The notes under the pieces: generated by a model
What the model saw: the letters and a program-made list of their open reading frames with translations, nothing else
Databases searched by the model: none
What the model was told of the DNA's origin: nothing
In this document: piece after piece, positions 34,653 to 42,840 of the stretch
How the letters are laid out: each line of letters starts with the position of its first letter
Numbering within the stretch: position 1 is the first letter of the stretch
Assembly: GCF_048751585.1 (NCBI RefSeq)
Contig: NZ_JAZHOB010000009.1
Span: 1 to 64,000 of the forward strand
Direction of reading: 5' to 3'
DNA length: 64,000 nt
Source of the DNA: G025836975 sp048751585
GTDB lineage: Bacteria; Pseudomonadota; Gammaproteobacteria; Burkholderiales; Burkholderiaceae_B
Program-made: the position numbers and the translations under genes

Positions 34653-35459
34653 CTATCTTGCGGCGTGGGCCGATGCGGCGGCGCCCGGAAAATCGGCGGG
34701 CCGGCGCTCCAGTGCAGCTGACAAGCCTTCGTGGAATTCGGGGTTGGACATGGCCAGGGCCTGGCCAAACCCTTCGTAGGCGATCATGTCCTGCAAAGAG
34801 GTTTCGAAGCTGCGCGCCATGATGACCTTGGCCAGCCCCATGACCTCCGCCGGGCCTTCCGCCAGGCGTTTTGCTTCAAGCAGCCCCTCTTTATACAGGT
34901 CGGCGTCGGAAACGACTTTTGACACCAGGCCAAGCTCCGCGGCTTCGCGGGCGGAAAAGCTGCCGCCGCTATAAAGAAAGTTCTTGGTGCGCGCCATGCC
35001 GATCAACCGGGGCAGATGGTACATGGTGGCGATGTCAGGGATCGCGCCCAGCCTGAAAAAGCCCGCCATGAACTTGGCGCCCTCGCCGGCGATGATGACG
35101 TCTCCGGTAAGCGCCAGGCCCATGCCGCCACCCACGGCATGCCCATTCACGCCTATGACTACCGGCTTGTCGAGCCCTATCAATGGCATCAGCCAGCGGC
35201 TCAAGCTACGGAAGCGGCGGTGTACGGTCCAAGGGTCGCATGCCGTTTTCAAATGATGCAAATCGCCGCCGGAACAGAATGTCGGCCCTTCTCCCGTCAG
35301 GAAGACGGAACGAATGCCGGGATCACCGGCGGCCAAGTCCACCGCCGCGCCAAGCGCTTCGCGCATCTCCAGGGTGAGCGAATTGCGGCTCTTGGGGTTG
35401 CTCAGTTTTATGATGAGTACCGCCCCATCCCTCTCCGTCTGTACCAGCTCTTGCGTCAT
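34653..35459 (-). CDS. Crotonase-family protein lacking the usual catalytic Glu pair
   Basis: The 268-residue protein keeps the oxyanion-hole segments FCSGGDLHHLK and VNGHAVGGGMGLALTGDVIIA. The hydratase Glu positions read FMAGFFRLGAIPDIATMYHLPRLIG and RTKNFLYSG, neither with Glu. It may be an isomerase, hydrolase or lyase of the superfamily rather than a hydratase. AGGAG lies 6 nt before the start. It is a single gene behind its own sigma-54 promoter (35557-35572), divergent from the activator R2. Confidence 0.88.
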   Translation of the reverse strand: MTQELVQTERDGAVLIIKLSNPKSRNSLTLEMREALGAAVDLAAGDPGIRSVFLTGEGPTFCSGGDLHHLKTACDPWTVHRRFRSLSRWLMPLIGLDKPVVIGVNGHAVGGGMGLALTGDVIIAGEGAKFMAGFFRLGAIPDIATMYHLPRLIGMARTKNFLYSGGSFSAREAAELGLVSKVVSDADLYKEGLLEAKRLAEGPAEVMGLAKVIMARSFETSLQDMIAYEGFGQALAMSNPEFHEGLSAALERRPADFPGAAASAHAAR

Positions 35460-35556
35460 ATCGCGCTCCTCTTGTCTATTAATCCGTTTTTCTCATCGCC
35501 ACGTTTTCAAGGCAATGATGCTCACTGCGATACAGTGATAGGCATAGTCCTATCAA

Positions 35557-35572
35557 GCAAAAACTATGCCAA
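35557..35572 (-). promoter_or_regulatory. Sigma-54 promoter for crotonase 34653-35459
   Basis: Minus-strand TTGGCATAGTTTTTGC has GG-N10-GC, about 98 bp upstream of the crotonase start. The divergent R2 gene begins ~370 bp away, leaving room for activator sites between them. Confidence 0.78.
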
Positions 35573-35659
35573 TCGACGCGGGCGACGCGTGTCTTCGGAT
35601 TAACGCAAGCCGGCACAGCTGCAAAATTCAGCTCGCCTACCTTTCAGATCAAACCATAA

Positions 35660-35700
35660 ATTGTATTTTTTACGGTCAACCTCATGATTAGCAATACAAT
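35660..35700. repeat. ATTGTATT ... AATACAAT inverted pair, candidate activator site
   Basis: ATTGTATT (35660-35667) and AATACAAT (35693-35700) are exact inverted copies 25 bp apart. They lie 90-130 bp upstream of the minus-strand sigma-54 promoter, the usual enhancer distance. A related half-site TTTGTATT is at 35858-35865, and a full dyad of the same core is at 37645-37677. Confidence 0.45.
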
Positions 35701-35765
35701 GCCAATTCATGGTAAAAGTCTACAAAAAAGACATTTCAGATTTATTTGCAATTAAACACCAAGTT

Positions 35766-35885
35766 TTGCACAGATTGCGCGGCAAGAGCTGCATGAAACA
35801 AGCCAGAAAAGTGCGTCACAACGACATAAACAGGCAAGTCTAGCCCGGTCAAATTGTTTTGTATTTGAATTGCACAGTTTGCGCG
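35766..35885 (+). repeat. Two 16-bp direct repeats TTGCACAGwTTGCGCG
   Basis: TTGCACAGATTGCGCG at 35766-35781 and TTGCACAGTTTGCGCG at 35870-35885 differ by one base and start 104 bp apart. They sit in the 481-bp gap before the R2 gene, the second 55 bp from its start. They are possible operator sites; the rest of the gap is AT-rich and shows no gene. Confidence 0.45.
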
Positions 35886-35940
35886 ACACATAAATGTGTT
35901 TGCCAAAGAGACAAATTCTCAAGGTGGCTCAGGAGACAGC

Positions 35941-37581
35941 ATGACAGGGATCCTAATCTTCAACAACATCGATGAAGTGGCTTATTCAAGCGGAGTCGCC
36001 ACGGATCCGGCCGTACAGCGCCAACTGCGTCAAGAGCTCGACAGGACACGCAGCCAGGGCGGAGGCATCGTGGCCCTGGAGAACGACGGCAAACACATCG
36101 CGGTTTACCGGCGATTGGGAAACCAATTTGTCTTTCTGATAGAAGCCGTCGACTCCGAATCCACGCTTTTCGAACTGGTAGCCAGCGTGGATTTCGCCGA
36201 GGACGTGCTCACCTATCTCGTGGAAAGCCCCTATCTTTCTTTAGTGTTGGTCGACGATAAAGCGCGCGTTCGGTTCATGCCGCCGGTCCACGAAAAGTTT
36301 TTTGGCCTGAAACGAGGCGAGGCGATCGGCCGGCCCGTCACGGAGGTCATCGAAAACACCAAGCTGCACACCGTGGTCCAGAGCGGCAAGGCCGAGATCG
36401 GCAAGGTGCAGGAGATGGGCGGTATTACACGGGTCGTGTCGCGTGTGCCCATCAAACGAAACGGCAAGGTCCTGGGTGCGATCGGGCAGGTCATGTTCAA
36501 AGGCCCTACGACCGTCCACGAACTGTCGCAGGAAGTCAGCACGCTGCGCTCGCAAGTCGCCTTCTATAAAAACGAGCTTTCCAGCATAAAGAACGATGCG
36601 TACGACCTGGAACACATGATAGGTCAAAGCGACGCGATACGGCAGTTGAAAGCCGACATCATGAAGGTTGCGCCCATGCACGTGCCTGTGTTGATCGTGG
36701 GCGAAAGCGGAACCGGCAAAGAACTTGCGGCGCAAGCCATTCACCGCCTGAGCGCACGGTCCAAGAACCGCATGGTGTTCGTCAATGCCGCGGCCCTGCC
36801 CAGCAGCCTGGTGGAAAGCGAACTATTCGGATACGAAGCCGGGGCGTTCACCGGGGCGGACAAGTCCGGGCGCAAGGGCAAGTTCGAGCAAGCGGACAAG
36901 ACCTCGCTCTTTTTCGATGAAGTGGGCGATATGGCACCCGAGATCCAGGTCAAGCTGCTGCGGGTGCTGCAAGACGGCATGTTCGAGCGCGTCGGGGGCA
37001 ACCGCGTGTACCACTCGGATTTCAGGCTGATCTGCGCAAGCAACCGGAATTTCCAGGAAATGATCAACGAGGGCGCATTCAGGCTGGATCTCTATTACAG
37101 GATCAGCGGCGTCACCATCCGCATGCCCAGCCTGCGCGAGCGGCTGGACGACATACCCGCCCTGGTGCCGAGCTTCCTGGCCGCCTTTGCCAACCGCCAT
37201 CGCATGCCCGCCAAGCACGTCGACAAAAGGGTGTACCCATTTCTGCAAGAACAGGCCTGGCCCGGCAACGTGCGCCAGCTTCTGCATGAAGTCGAGAAAG
37301 CGGCGATTTTTTCCGACGGCCCCGACTTGCGTGTCGAGGACTTCCGCCTCTCCGGCGACTTGACGCCCGGCGCCGCAACAGATGCCGCGGCTAGCGGAAT
37401 GAACGTCGTTCAAGGCGGATCCGGCCATCGGCGCATACAGGACGCCGTCAACGAAGTGGAACGAACCATGATCAGCGAAGCCATGGTCAGGCATCAGGGA
37501 AATAAAAAGAAAGTCGCCGAAGATCTGGGCATTTCCCGCGCCTATCTCTATAAACGCCTCGCCGATCTTTCCGAGGCCTGA
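35941..37581 (+). CDS. Sigma-54-dependent activator with PAS, AAA+ and Fis domains (R2)
   Basis: The 546-residue protein starts at ATG 35941 with AGGAG 7 nt upstream (a GTG at 35896 is less likely). The N-terminal ~90-residue domain ends in FELVASVDFAEDVLTYLVESP. A PAS domain (~98-195) contains LVLVDDKARVRFMPPVHEKFFG. AAA+ motifs are GESGTGKE (~254-261), GAFTGA and SLFFDEVGDM; the Fis HTH is GNKKKVAEDLGISRAYLYKRL. It is paralogous to R1 through its whole length. It is divergent from the crotonase at 35459 and upstream of the Bug operon at 37948, both with sigma-54 promoters. Confidence 0.94.
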   Translation: MTGILIFNNIDEVAYSSGVATDPAVQRQLRQELDRTRSQGGGIVALENDGKHIAVYRRLGNQFVFLIEAVDSESTLFELVASVDFAEDVLTYLVESPYLSLVLVDDKARVRFMPPVHEKFFGLKRGEAIGRPVTEVIENTKLHTVVQSGKAEIGKVQEMGGITRVVSRVPIKRNGKVLGAIGQVMFKGPTTVHELSQEVSTLRSQVAFYKNELSSIKNDAYDLEHMIGQSDAIRQLKADIMKVAPMHVPVLIVGESGTGKELAAQAIHRLSARSKNRMVFVNAAALPSSLVESELFGYEAGAFTGADKSGRKGKFEQADKTSLFFDEVGDMAPEIQVKLLRVLQDGMFERVGGNRVYHSDFRLICASNRNFQEMINEGAFRLDLYYRISGVTIRMPSLRERLDDIPALVPSFLAAFANRHRMPAKHVDKRVYPFLQEQAWPGNVRQLLHEVEKAAIFSDGPDLRVEDFRLSGDLTPGAATDAAASGMNVVQGGSGHRRIQDAVNEVERTMISEAMVRHQGNKKKVAEDLGISRAYLYKRLADLSEA

Positions 37582-37644
37582 GCAGCGTCGCCGCCGGCGT
37601 TCCGCTAAGCGCAGCACCGCGGTGTCTTCCACGTAGGCAGGTCG

Positions 37645-37677
37645 CCGGGATTTGTATTGAGCGAATACAAATCCCGG
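37645..37677. repeat. Perfect 14-bp inverted repeat
   Basis: CCGGGATTTGTATT-GAGCG-AATACAAATCCCGG lies 64 bp after the R2 stop and about 130-160 bp upstream of the sigma-54 promoter at 37806. It could be the R2 terminator, or an activator site, since its TTGTATT core recurs at 35660-35700. Confidence 0.6.
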
Positions 37678-37805
37678 ATTTCTGCATCACGCCCTTCCTC
37701 TGTATTCCCCCTGGCCCCCCTCTTATCAGTCCAAGCACGGCAATGTGAGCTGTCGATGCCCGTCCGTGCCCGTCGTTCCAGGCGGGCTCGCCTTAAGCAT
37801 GAAAG

Positions 37806-37821
37806 TTGGCATGTAATTTGC
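37806..37821 (+). promoter_or_regulatory. Sigma-54 promoter for operon 37948-43983
   Basis: TTGGCATGTAATTTGC with GG-N10-GC lies about 127 bp upstream of the Bug start, giving a leader of roughly 110 nt. The remainder of 37582-37947 contains only the inverted repeat at 37645. Confidence 0.8.
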
Positions 37822-37947
37822 GTCTTCCGAATCGGATAGAGGTTTTTCCACCGAGCGTCTTGCTAGACGGTCAAGACGTGCAATAAGCGGCCTGCGCCAG
37901 ACAGGGCCTTGGCCAACACAAACTGAGCAACAAAGGAGCAGACAACA

Positions 37948-38934
37948 ATGAAGCACACCTACAAGAAAATAATGCGCTGGACCGGAGCACTGCTTAGTGC
38001 CGCCACCATGACGACGGTCGCCTGGGCTGCGGATTATCCAGACAAACCCATCCGCATGATCATCCCCTTTGCCGCGGGAGGCCCAACGGACACACTAGGC
38101 CGCTCTTTGGCGGATGAGATGGCGAAACGCCTTGGGCAAAAAGTCATCGTGGAAAACAAGCCCGGAGCGGGCGGGAACGTCGGTTCGGGACTGTTCGCCA
38201 AAATGCCCGCCGACGGCTATTCCGTCATGCTCGATACCAACGGTCCGTTGGTTGCGAACCCGCTGTTCATGAAGGACATTACCTTCGACCCGGATAAAGA
38301 CTTCGACCCCGTGTCGTTCGTGGCCTACCTTCCCAACATGATCGCGGTCCATCCAAGCGTACCCGTCCATTCTGTCAAAGAGCTCATCAAACTGCTGAAG
38401 GACAATCCCAATAAGTACAGCTTTGCATCCGGCGGACTTGGGACGAGCACCCACTTCGCTGGCGAGCTGTTCAAGACCATGGCCGGCGTGCAGATGACCC
38501 ACATTCCATACAAAGGAGACGGCGCTTCGATGCCCGACGTGGTCGGAGGCCAAGTGCCCATCGTCTTTGGCAGCATCTTCGCCGCCAAACGCTATACCGA
38601 CAGCGGCATGCTCCGGGGGATTGCCGTCACGTCCAAGGACAGGGTGCCATCCGTTCCCGACATGCCCACCGTGGCCGAGTCCGACTTGCCCGGCTATGAC
38701 CTGACCGCCTGGTATGGGCTGGTCGTGCCGGCCGGCACGCCAAAACCCATCATCAAGAAGTTGAGCGACACGGTCCAAGCGATTACCGCATCCGCCAGCT
38801 TCAAGGAACGCGTCGAGTCCATGAGCGGAATCACCAAGGGCAACTCACCCGAGGAGTTCGCGAAGTTCATCAAATCCGAGCACCCGAAGTGGAAAAAGCT
38901 GATTGAGGAATCGGGCATCAAGAACAACAACTAG
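37948..38934 (+). CDS. Bug-family substrate-binding protein
   Basis: This 328-residue receptor has AAAGGAG before the ATG. A long signal peptide (MKHTYKKIMRWTGALLSAATMTTVAWA) leads into DYPDKPIRMIIPFAAGGPTDTLGRSLADEM. ENKPGAGGNVGSGLFAK, HIPYKGDGASMPDVVGGQVPIVFGS and the tail HPKWKKLIEESGIKNNN follow. It is the first gene of an operon containing a second Bug (41053-42006), so two receptors are co-expressed. A 9-bp hairpin separates it from the reductase gene. Confidence 0.94.
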   Translation: MKHTYKKIMRWTGALLSAATMTTVAWAADYPDKPIRMIIPFAAGGPTDTLGRSLADEMAKRLGQKVIVENKPGAGGNVGSGLFAKMPADGYSVMLDTNGPLVANPLFMKDITFDPDKDFDPVSFVAYLPNMIAVHPSVPVHSVKELIKLLKDNPNKYSFASGGLGTSTHFAGELFKTMAGVQMTHIPYKGDGASMPDVVGGQVPIVFGSIFAAKRYTDSGMLRGIAVTSKDRVPSVPDMPTVAESDLPGYDLTAWYGLVVPAGTPKPIIKKLSDTVQAITASASFKERVESMSGITKGNSPEEFAKFIKSEHPKWKKLIEESGIKNNN

Positions 38935-38977
38935 CGGGAGGGCCGCGTGTGGCCCTGTATCGATTTTTGCCCCGAGA

Positions 38978-39001
38978 CGGGCGGCGGCTCGGCGCCGCCC
39001 G
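38978..39001 (+). terminator. Intercistronic hairpin after a Bug gene
   Basis: CGGGCGGCG-GCTCGG-CGCCGCCCG forms a 9-bp stem in the 102-bp gap before the reductase gene. It is probably an mRNA-stabilising or attenuating element that favours receptor expression, because the operon continues. Confidence 0.45.
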
Positions 39002-39036
39002 CCGGTGCGCAGGACAACGTTAAAGGGAAATGAATC

Positions 39037-39816
39037 ATGTTTACATCAGACATACTGAAAGGAAGGGTCGCGTTAATTACCGGCGGAGCCGGCGGCATAG
39101 GTTTTGAAATTGCCACCGCCTATGCGCGACTGGGTGCAAACGTGATGGTTGCAAGCCGAAACCAGGAACGAATGGATGGCGCCGTTGCCGCACTGGCCAA
39201 GGAAGGCCTGGCAATAAAAGCGGTGAAGACCGACGTAAGAAACTACGACGAGGTCAAGAACGCGGTCGACACGACCGTCGAGCAATACGGGAAGCTGGAC
39301 ATCCTGATCAACAACGCCGCTGGAAACTTCTACTGCCCCACCGCCGACCTGAGCCCCAACGGTTGGAGGACAGTCATCGATATCGACCTGAACGGAACGT
39401 TCTACGGTTGCCATGCGGCCTACCAGCACCTGAAAAAATCCGAGCATGGGGGCTGCATCATCAGCATTGCGACCATGCTGGGCTTAAGCGGCTGGCCGGG
39501 CGCCGCGCACGCGGGAGCCGCCAAGGCGGGCATCATCTCATTGTCGCGCGCGCTGGCGGTGGAATGGGGCGACGATCAGATTCGCGTCAACACCATTTCG
39601 CCCGGGCCCATCGGCGATACGGTGGGCGTGCAACGCTTGTATCAGGAAACCGGGCGCGAAGAACTGGAGCGGAAAAAGACCGCGCTGGGGCGTTTCGGCA
39701 AAAAGACGGATATTGCCAATGCCGCGGTTTACCTAGCGTCTGATCTTGGCCAATACATTACCGGCGAAAACATGGTGGTCGACGGCGGCCGCTGGCTCAA
39801 GTACGTGGCGGCCTGA
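39037..39816 (+). CDS. SDR of the 2,4-dienoyl-CoA reductase type
   Basis: The 259-residue SDR has TGGAGGIGFEIATAYARLGANVMVASRN (residues ~12-39) and NNAAGNFYCPTADLSPNGWRTVIDIDLNGTF. The usual catalytic YxxxK is replaced by AHAGAAKAGII. The NNAAGNF and HAGxAK pattern is that of the mammalian/peroxisomal 2,4-dienoyl-CoA reductases, which lack the Tyr. PGPIGDTVGVQRL follows, as in that family. It would reduce a 2,4-dienoyl-CoA with NADPH, so the operon substrate may be unsaturated or pass through a diene. It begins an SDR-CoA-transferase pair with a 3-bp gap. Confidence 0.88.
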   Translation: MFTSDILKGRVALITGGAGGIGFEIATAYARLGANVMVASRNQERMDGAVAALAKEGLAIKAVKTDVRNYDEVKNAVDTTVEQYGKLDILINNAAGNFYCPTADLSPNGWRTVIDIDLNGTFYGCHAAYQHLKKSEHGGCIISIATMLGLSGWPGAAHAGAAKAGIISLSRALAVEWGDDQIRVNTISPGPIGDTVGVQRLYQETGREELERKKTALGRFGKKTDIANAAVYLASDLGQYITGENMVVDGGRWLKYVAA

Positions 39817-39819
39817 TCC

Positions 39820-41013
39820 ATGACGGCCTCGGCAAGCTTGCCATACTCCGGCCTGAAGATTCTGGATTTGAGTCAAGGCATCGCAGGCCCCTATTGCGCA
39901 ATGATCCTTCTGGAAAATGGCGCGGAGGTGATCAAGGTCGAGCCCCCGGCGGGAGACTGGGGTCGCGCCATCGGCAATCAAGTCGACGGCATGAGCGCGC
40001 TGTCGACCGCTTACAACCTTGGGAAGCGGTCGATTTGCATCGACGCGTCGACAAAGCAGGGCCGTGCTCTTCTGCATAGTCTGGCGGCACAGGCCGATGT
40101 CGTCATAGAAAGCTTCCGGCCCGGCGTGACCGAACGCCTTGGCTTGTCATACGAAGAACTTTCCAAGGAGAACCCCGGGCTGGTGTACGTTTCCGTTACC
40201 GCCTTTGGATCAGCCGGCCCGTATGCGGCGCGCCCCGGGTCCGACTCGACGCTTCAAGCCATGAGCGGCATGATGGTTGTCAACAAGGATGCCAACCAGA
40301 ATCCGCGCAAAGTCGGAATCCTGGCGATAGACATTGCCACTGGAATTTATACCGCGCAGGCGACCAGTACCGCCTTGTACCGCCGCGCCACGCAAGGGAA
40401 AGGGACGCATGTGGAAGTGTCCCTGCTTGACGCCGCCGCCGCCATGCAAAGCGGCGCGATCATCGACGAGGCGCTTGGCGGCGGCAGCGTTTCCCAGCCT
40501 TTAAGCGTGCCGGCGGGGACATTCGCAACCCAGGATGGGCACATCAACGTGACGTCCTTGCACGACCGAATGTTTCTCAGCCTGTGCCGCGCCATCGGGA
40601 AAAACGACTGGGCCGAAGACGCAAGATTCACCACGGCGGCGCAGCGGTTCTCGTACGCGGAAGAAATCAACACCAGCCTGAAGCAAATCTTCCGCGAAAA
40701 ACCCACGGCCCATTGGGTGAAAAAGCTGAACGAACAGGGAGTCGTTTGCGGCAAGGTCTCCGGGTATGCCGATTTTCTCGAGGACCCCCAGGTAGTGCAC
40801 CGAAAAATCTTCACACGCAGCGCCGTGACTGCCTCGGTCAATGTGCCGGTTCCCAGGATACCCGGCACCTCGGGCGCAGGGGCGGGAAAGCGCGCCCCGC
40901 GCCGGGGCGAGCATACGCGCGAGATTCTTGCCCAGCTGGGGCTCGATGAAAAACAGCAGCGGGAATTATTCGACTCGAGTGCCGTTTCCACTTATCAGAG
41001 CACGTCTGAATAG
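39820..41013 (+). CDS. CaiB/BaiF family III CoA-transferase
   Basis: This 397-residue enzyme has LKILDLSQGIAGPYCAMILLENGAEVIKVEPPAGDWGR, YNLGKRSICID, then the catalytic Asp of LAIDIATG (residue ~171), and GKGTHVEVSLL. The segment DGHINVTSLHDRMFLSLCRAIG replaces the more common GNDxxW block. The C-terminus APRRGEHTREILAQLGL is standard. It starts 3 bp after the dienoyl-CoA reductase gene and precedes a second Bug receptor, so uptake, activation and reduction are encoded side by side. Confidence 0.93.
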   Translation: MTASASLPYSGLKILDLSQGIAGPYCAMILLENGAEVIKVEPPAGDWGRAIGNQVDGMSALSTAYNLGKRSICIDASTKQGRALLHSLAAQADVVIESFRPGVTERLGLSYEELSKENPGLVYVSVTAFGSAGPYAARPGSDSTLQAMSGMMVVNKDANQNPRKVGILAIDIATGIYTAQATSTALYRRATQGKGTHVEVSLLDAAAAMQSGAIIDEALGGGSVSQPLSVPAGTFATQDGHINVTSLHDRMFLSLCRAIGKNDWAEDARFTTAAQRFSYAEEINTSLKQIFREKPTAHWVKKLNEQGVVCGKVSGYADFLEDPQVVHRKIFTRSAVTASVNVPVPRIPGTSGAGAGKRAPRRGEHTREILAQLGLDEKQQRELFDSSAVSTYQSTSE

Positions 41014-41052
41014 CGGCCCTCCCTACTCACGCCTTCACAGGATCAAGGAAAA

Positions 41053-42006
41053 ATGCAAAGACGACACTTCCTCAGCGCCATGCTCGCCAGCGCCTTTTAT
41101 ACCTCCATGGCCAAAGCCGCTGACAAGCCATTGACCATCATCGTGCCCTTTCAGGCCGGATCGGCCACCGATACCGCGGCGCGGCTGATCGGTGAGAACC
41201 TGGGCAAAGCGATGTCCCGGTCGGTGGTGATTGAAAACAAACCCGGCGCCGAGGGCTTGATAGCGGCCAAGGCGGTCATCAATGCCGACCCATCCGGCAA
41301 TGTTTTGCTGTTCTCGACCAACACGGCTGTCACCGGCATCAACACCTTTCATAAAAAGCCGTTCTATGACCCTTTGACTGACCTGTCGCCTATCACGCAA
41401 GCAGGCGAGTTTCCTTTCTTTCTGGTCACGAATGCCAGCCTTCCCTGCAAGACGGCCACCGAGTTCATTGAGTATGCCAAAGCCAACCCCGGCAAGTTGA
41501 ACTATGCCTCCGGCAGCGCATCGTCCCTGATCGCGATGGCGCAGCTTATCGGCGACGCGGGCCTGGACATGCACCATATTCCTTACAACAGCGAGCCCCC
41601 TGCCGTGGTGGATCTGGTGGGTGGCCGGGTCAATGTCATGTTCGCAACGCCGACAACGACCGCCGGGTTCATAAAAGAAGGCAAGCTGCGGGCGCTCATC
41701 ACCACCTCCAAATCCAGGCTGAACAAATACCCCGACATCCCGACCATGGTCGACTCGGGCTTCGAGAACCTGCCCCTCGTTCCATGGGGCGGCTTCTTCG
41801 GCCCGCGCGGCATGCCTCAGGCCGTACGCAAAGAGCTAAGCGATGCCATCAACACGACTCTGGCCGGTCCTCAACTGGTCGCGGCCCTTGCGGAACACCA
41901 TATCACCGTTACGACATCGAACCCGGACGAATTCTCCGCATTCCTGAAGAACCAGCTGGAGCTTTCCCTGAAAGTCGTCCAGAAGAACGGCCTGGTAAGA
42001 GACTGA
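41053..42006 (+). CDS. Bug-family substrate-binding protein
   Basis: This 317-residue receptor has the N-terminus MQRRHFLSAMLASAFYTSMAKAA. Its twin-arginine-like RRHFLS motif is unusual for the family and could mean Tat export. DKPLTIIVPFQAGSATDTAARLIGENL follows (QAGSATD rather than AAGGxTD), then ENKPGAEGLIAAK, HIPYNSEPPAVVDLVGGRVNVMFATP and NQLELSLKVVQKNGLVRD. The ligand loop has YNSEP instead of YKGE. It lies 17 bp before a crotonase gene. It is the second receptor in this operon, likely with a different ligand from 37948-38934. Confidence 0.92.
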   Translation: MQRRHFLSAMLASAFYTSMAKAADKPLTIIVPFQAGSATDTAARLIGENLGKAMSRSVVIENKPGAEGLIAAKAVINADPSGNVLLFSTNTAVTGINTFHKKPFYDPLTDLSPITQAGEFPFFLVTNASLPCKTATEFIEYAKANPGKLNYASGSASSLIAMAQLIGDAGLDMHHIPYNSEPPAVVDLVGGRVNVMFATPTTTAGFIKEGKLRALITTSKSRLNKYPDIPTMVDSGFENLPLVPWGGFFGPRGMPQAVRKELSDAINTTLAGPQLVAALAEHHITVTTSNPDEFSAFLKNQLELSLKVVQKNGLVRD

Positions 42007-42022
42007 ATTGGAGGCAAATGAA

Positions 42023-42784
42023 ATGGAAGACTCCGGGACCATACGGTTGGATAAAAAAGACGGTTTGGCCACGATAACGCTGGCCCATCCAACGAAACTC
42101 AACGCCCTCTCTTCGTCGCTGCGGGAAAAATTCGGCCAGGCTCTGGCCGCCGTCAGCGAAGACGATGAGGTAAAGGTGGTGCTTCTGCGCGCGGAAGGCC
42201 GTGCATTCTGCGCCGGCGCCGATCTGAAGGACGCCCCCAGCACGCCGCTAGGGTGGCGGGATCGCGTCATGCTTGCCCAAAAACACCACGTCGCCATTGC
42301 ACGCATGCGCAAGCCCGTCATCGCCGCCGTCCAAGGCCTGGCGGTGGGGGGCGGAGCATCACTGGCGCTGGTCGCCGACATCCTGATCATGGCGGACGAT
42401 GCAAAGCTGGTTTTCCCCTTCGTGCGTCTGGGCCTGGTTCCCGACGGGGGCATGGCTTATTTGCTGCAAGCCAAGCTGAACGCCGCCACGGCGCTCGAGC
42501 TCTTGCTTAGCGGCGGCAGCATGACGGCCGATGAAGCGCACCGCGTCGGGCTGACGCGCCATCTGGTTCCGGCGGCCGAGCTGGAAGACTTCAGCGAAAC
42601 GTATGCACGTGAGCTGTGCAAGCTGCCCCCGGAGGCCGTCATGCTTACCAAAGCGCTCTGCACGCAGAAATGGGCGGATGGGCTGGAGCGGATGCTGGCC
42701 CACGAGGCCGATGCCTTTGCCCTGGCATCTTCCACCCCAGGGCACCAGAACGCCCTGAAAGAAATGCTCAGCCGTAAGCGATGA
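42023..42784 (+). CDS. Enoyl-CoA hydratase/isomerase (crotonase family)
   Basis: The 253-residue protein starts at ATG 42023 behind GGAGG. Oxyanion-hole parts are FCAGADLKDAPSTP and VQGLAVGGGASLALVADILIM. The first Glu position is VFPFVRLGLVPDGGMAYLLQ, lacking Glu as in delta3,delta2-enoyl-CoA isomerases; ATALELLLSGG keeps an acidic residue at the second position. An isomerase would fit the dienoyl-CoA reductase in the same operon, since both are needed to process unsaturated acyl chains. Confidence 0.9.
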   Translation: MEDSGTIRLDKKDGLATITLAHPTKLNALSSSLREKFGQALAAVSEDDEVKVVLLRAEGRAFCAGADLKDAPSTPLGWRDRVMLAQKHHVAIARMRKPVIAAVQGLAVGGGASLALVADILIMADDAKLVFPFVRLGLVPDGGMAYLLQAKLNAATALELLLSGGSMTADEAHRVGLTRHLVPAAELEDFSETYARELCKLPPEAVMLTKALCTQKWADGLERMLAHEADAFALASSTPGHQNALKEMLSRKR

Positions 42785-42840
42785 AAAGCGTTTTGATCAT
42801 TCCATCCCTTATCAGTTTCCTAATATCCACGAGGTAGACA

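Noticed and set aside
35691..35705. Minus-strand TTGGCATTGTATTGC resembling a sigma-54 promoter
   Set aside because: GG and GC are 9 bp apart, one short of the strict spacing; a correct site is present at 35557.
35886..35899. ACACATAAATGTGT palindrome before R2
   Set aside because: Only 6-bp arms in AT-rich DNA; no second copy seen.
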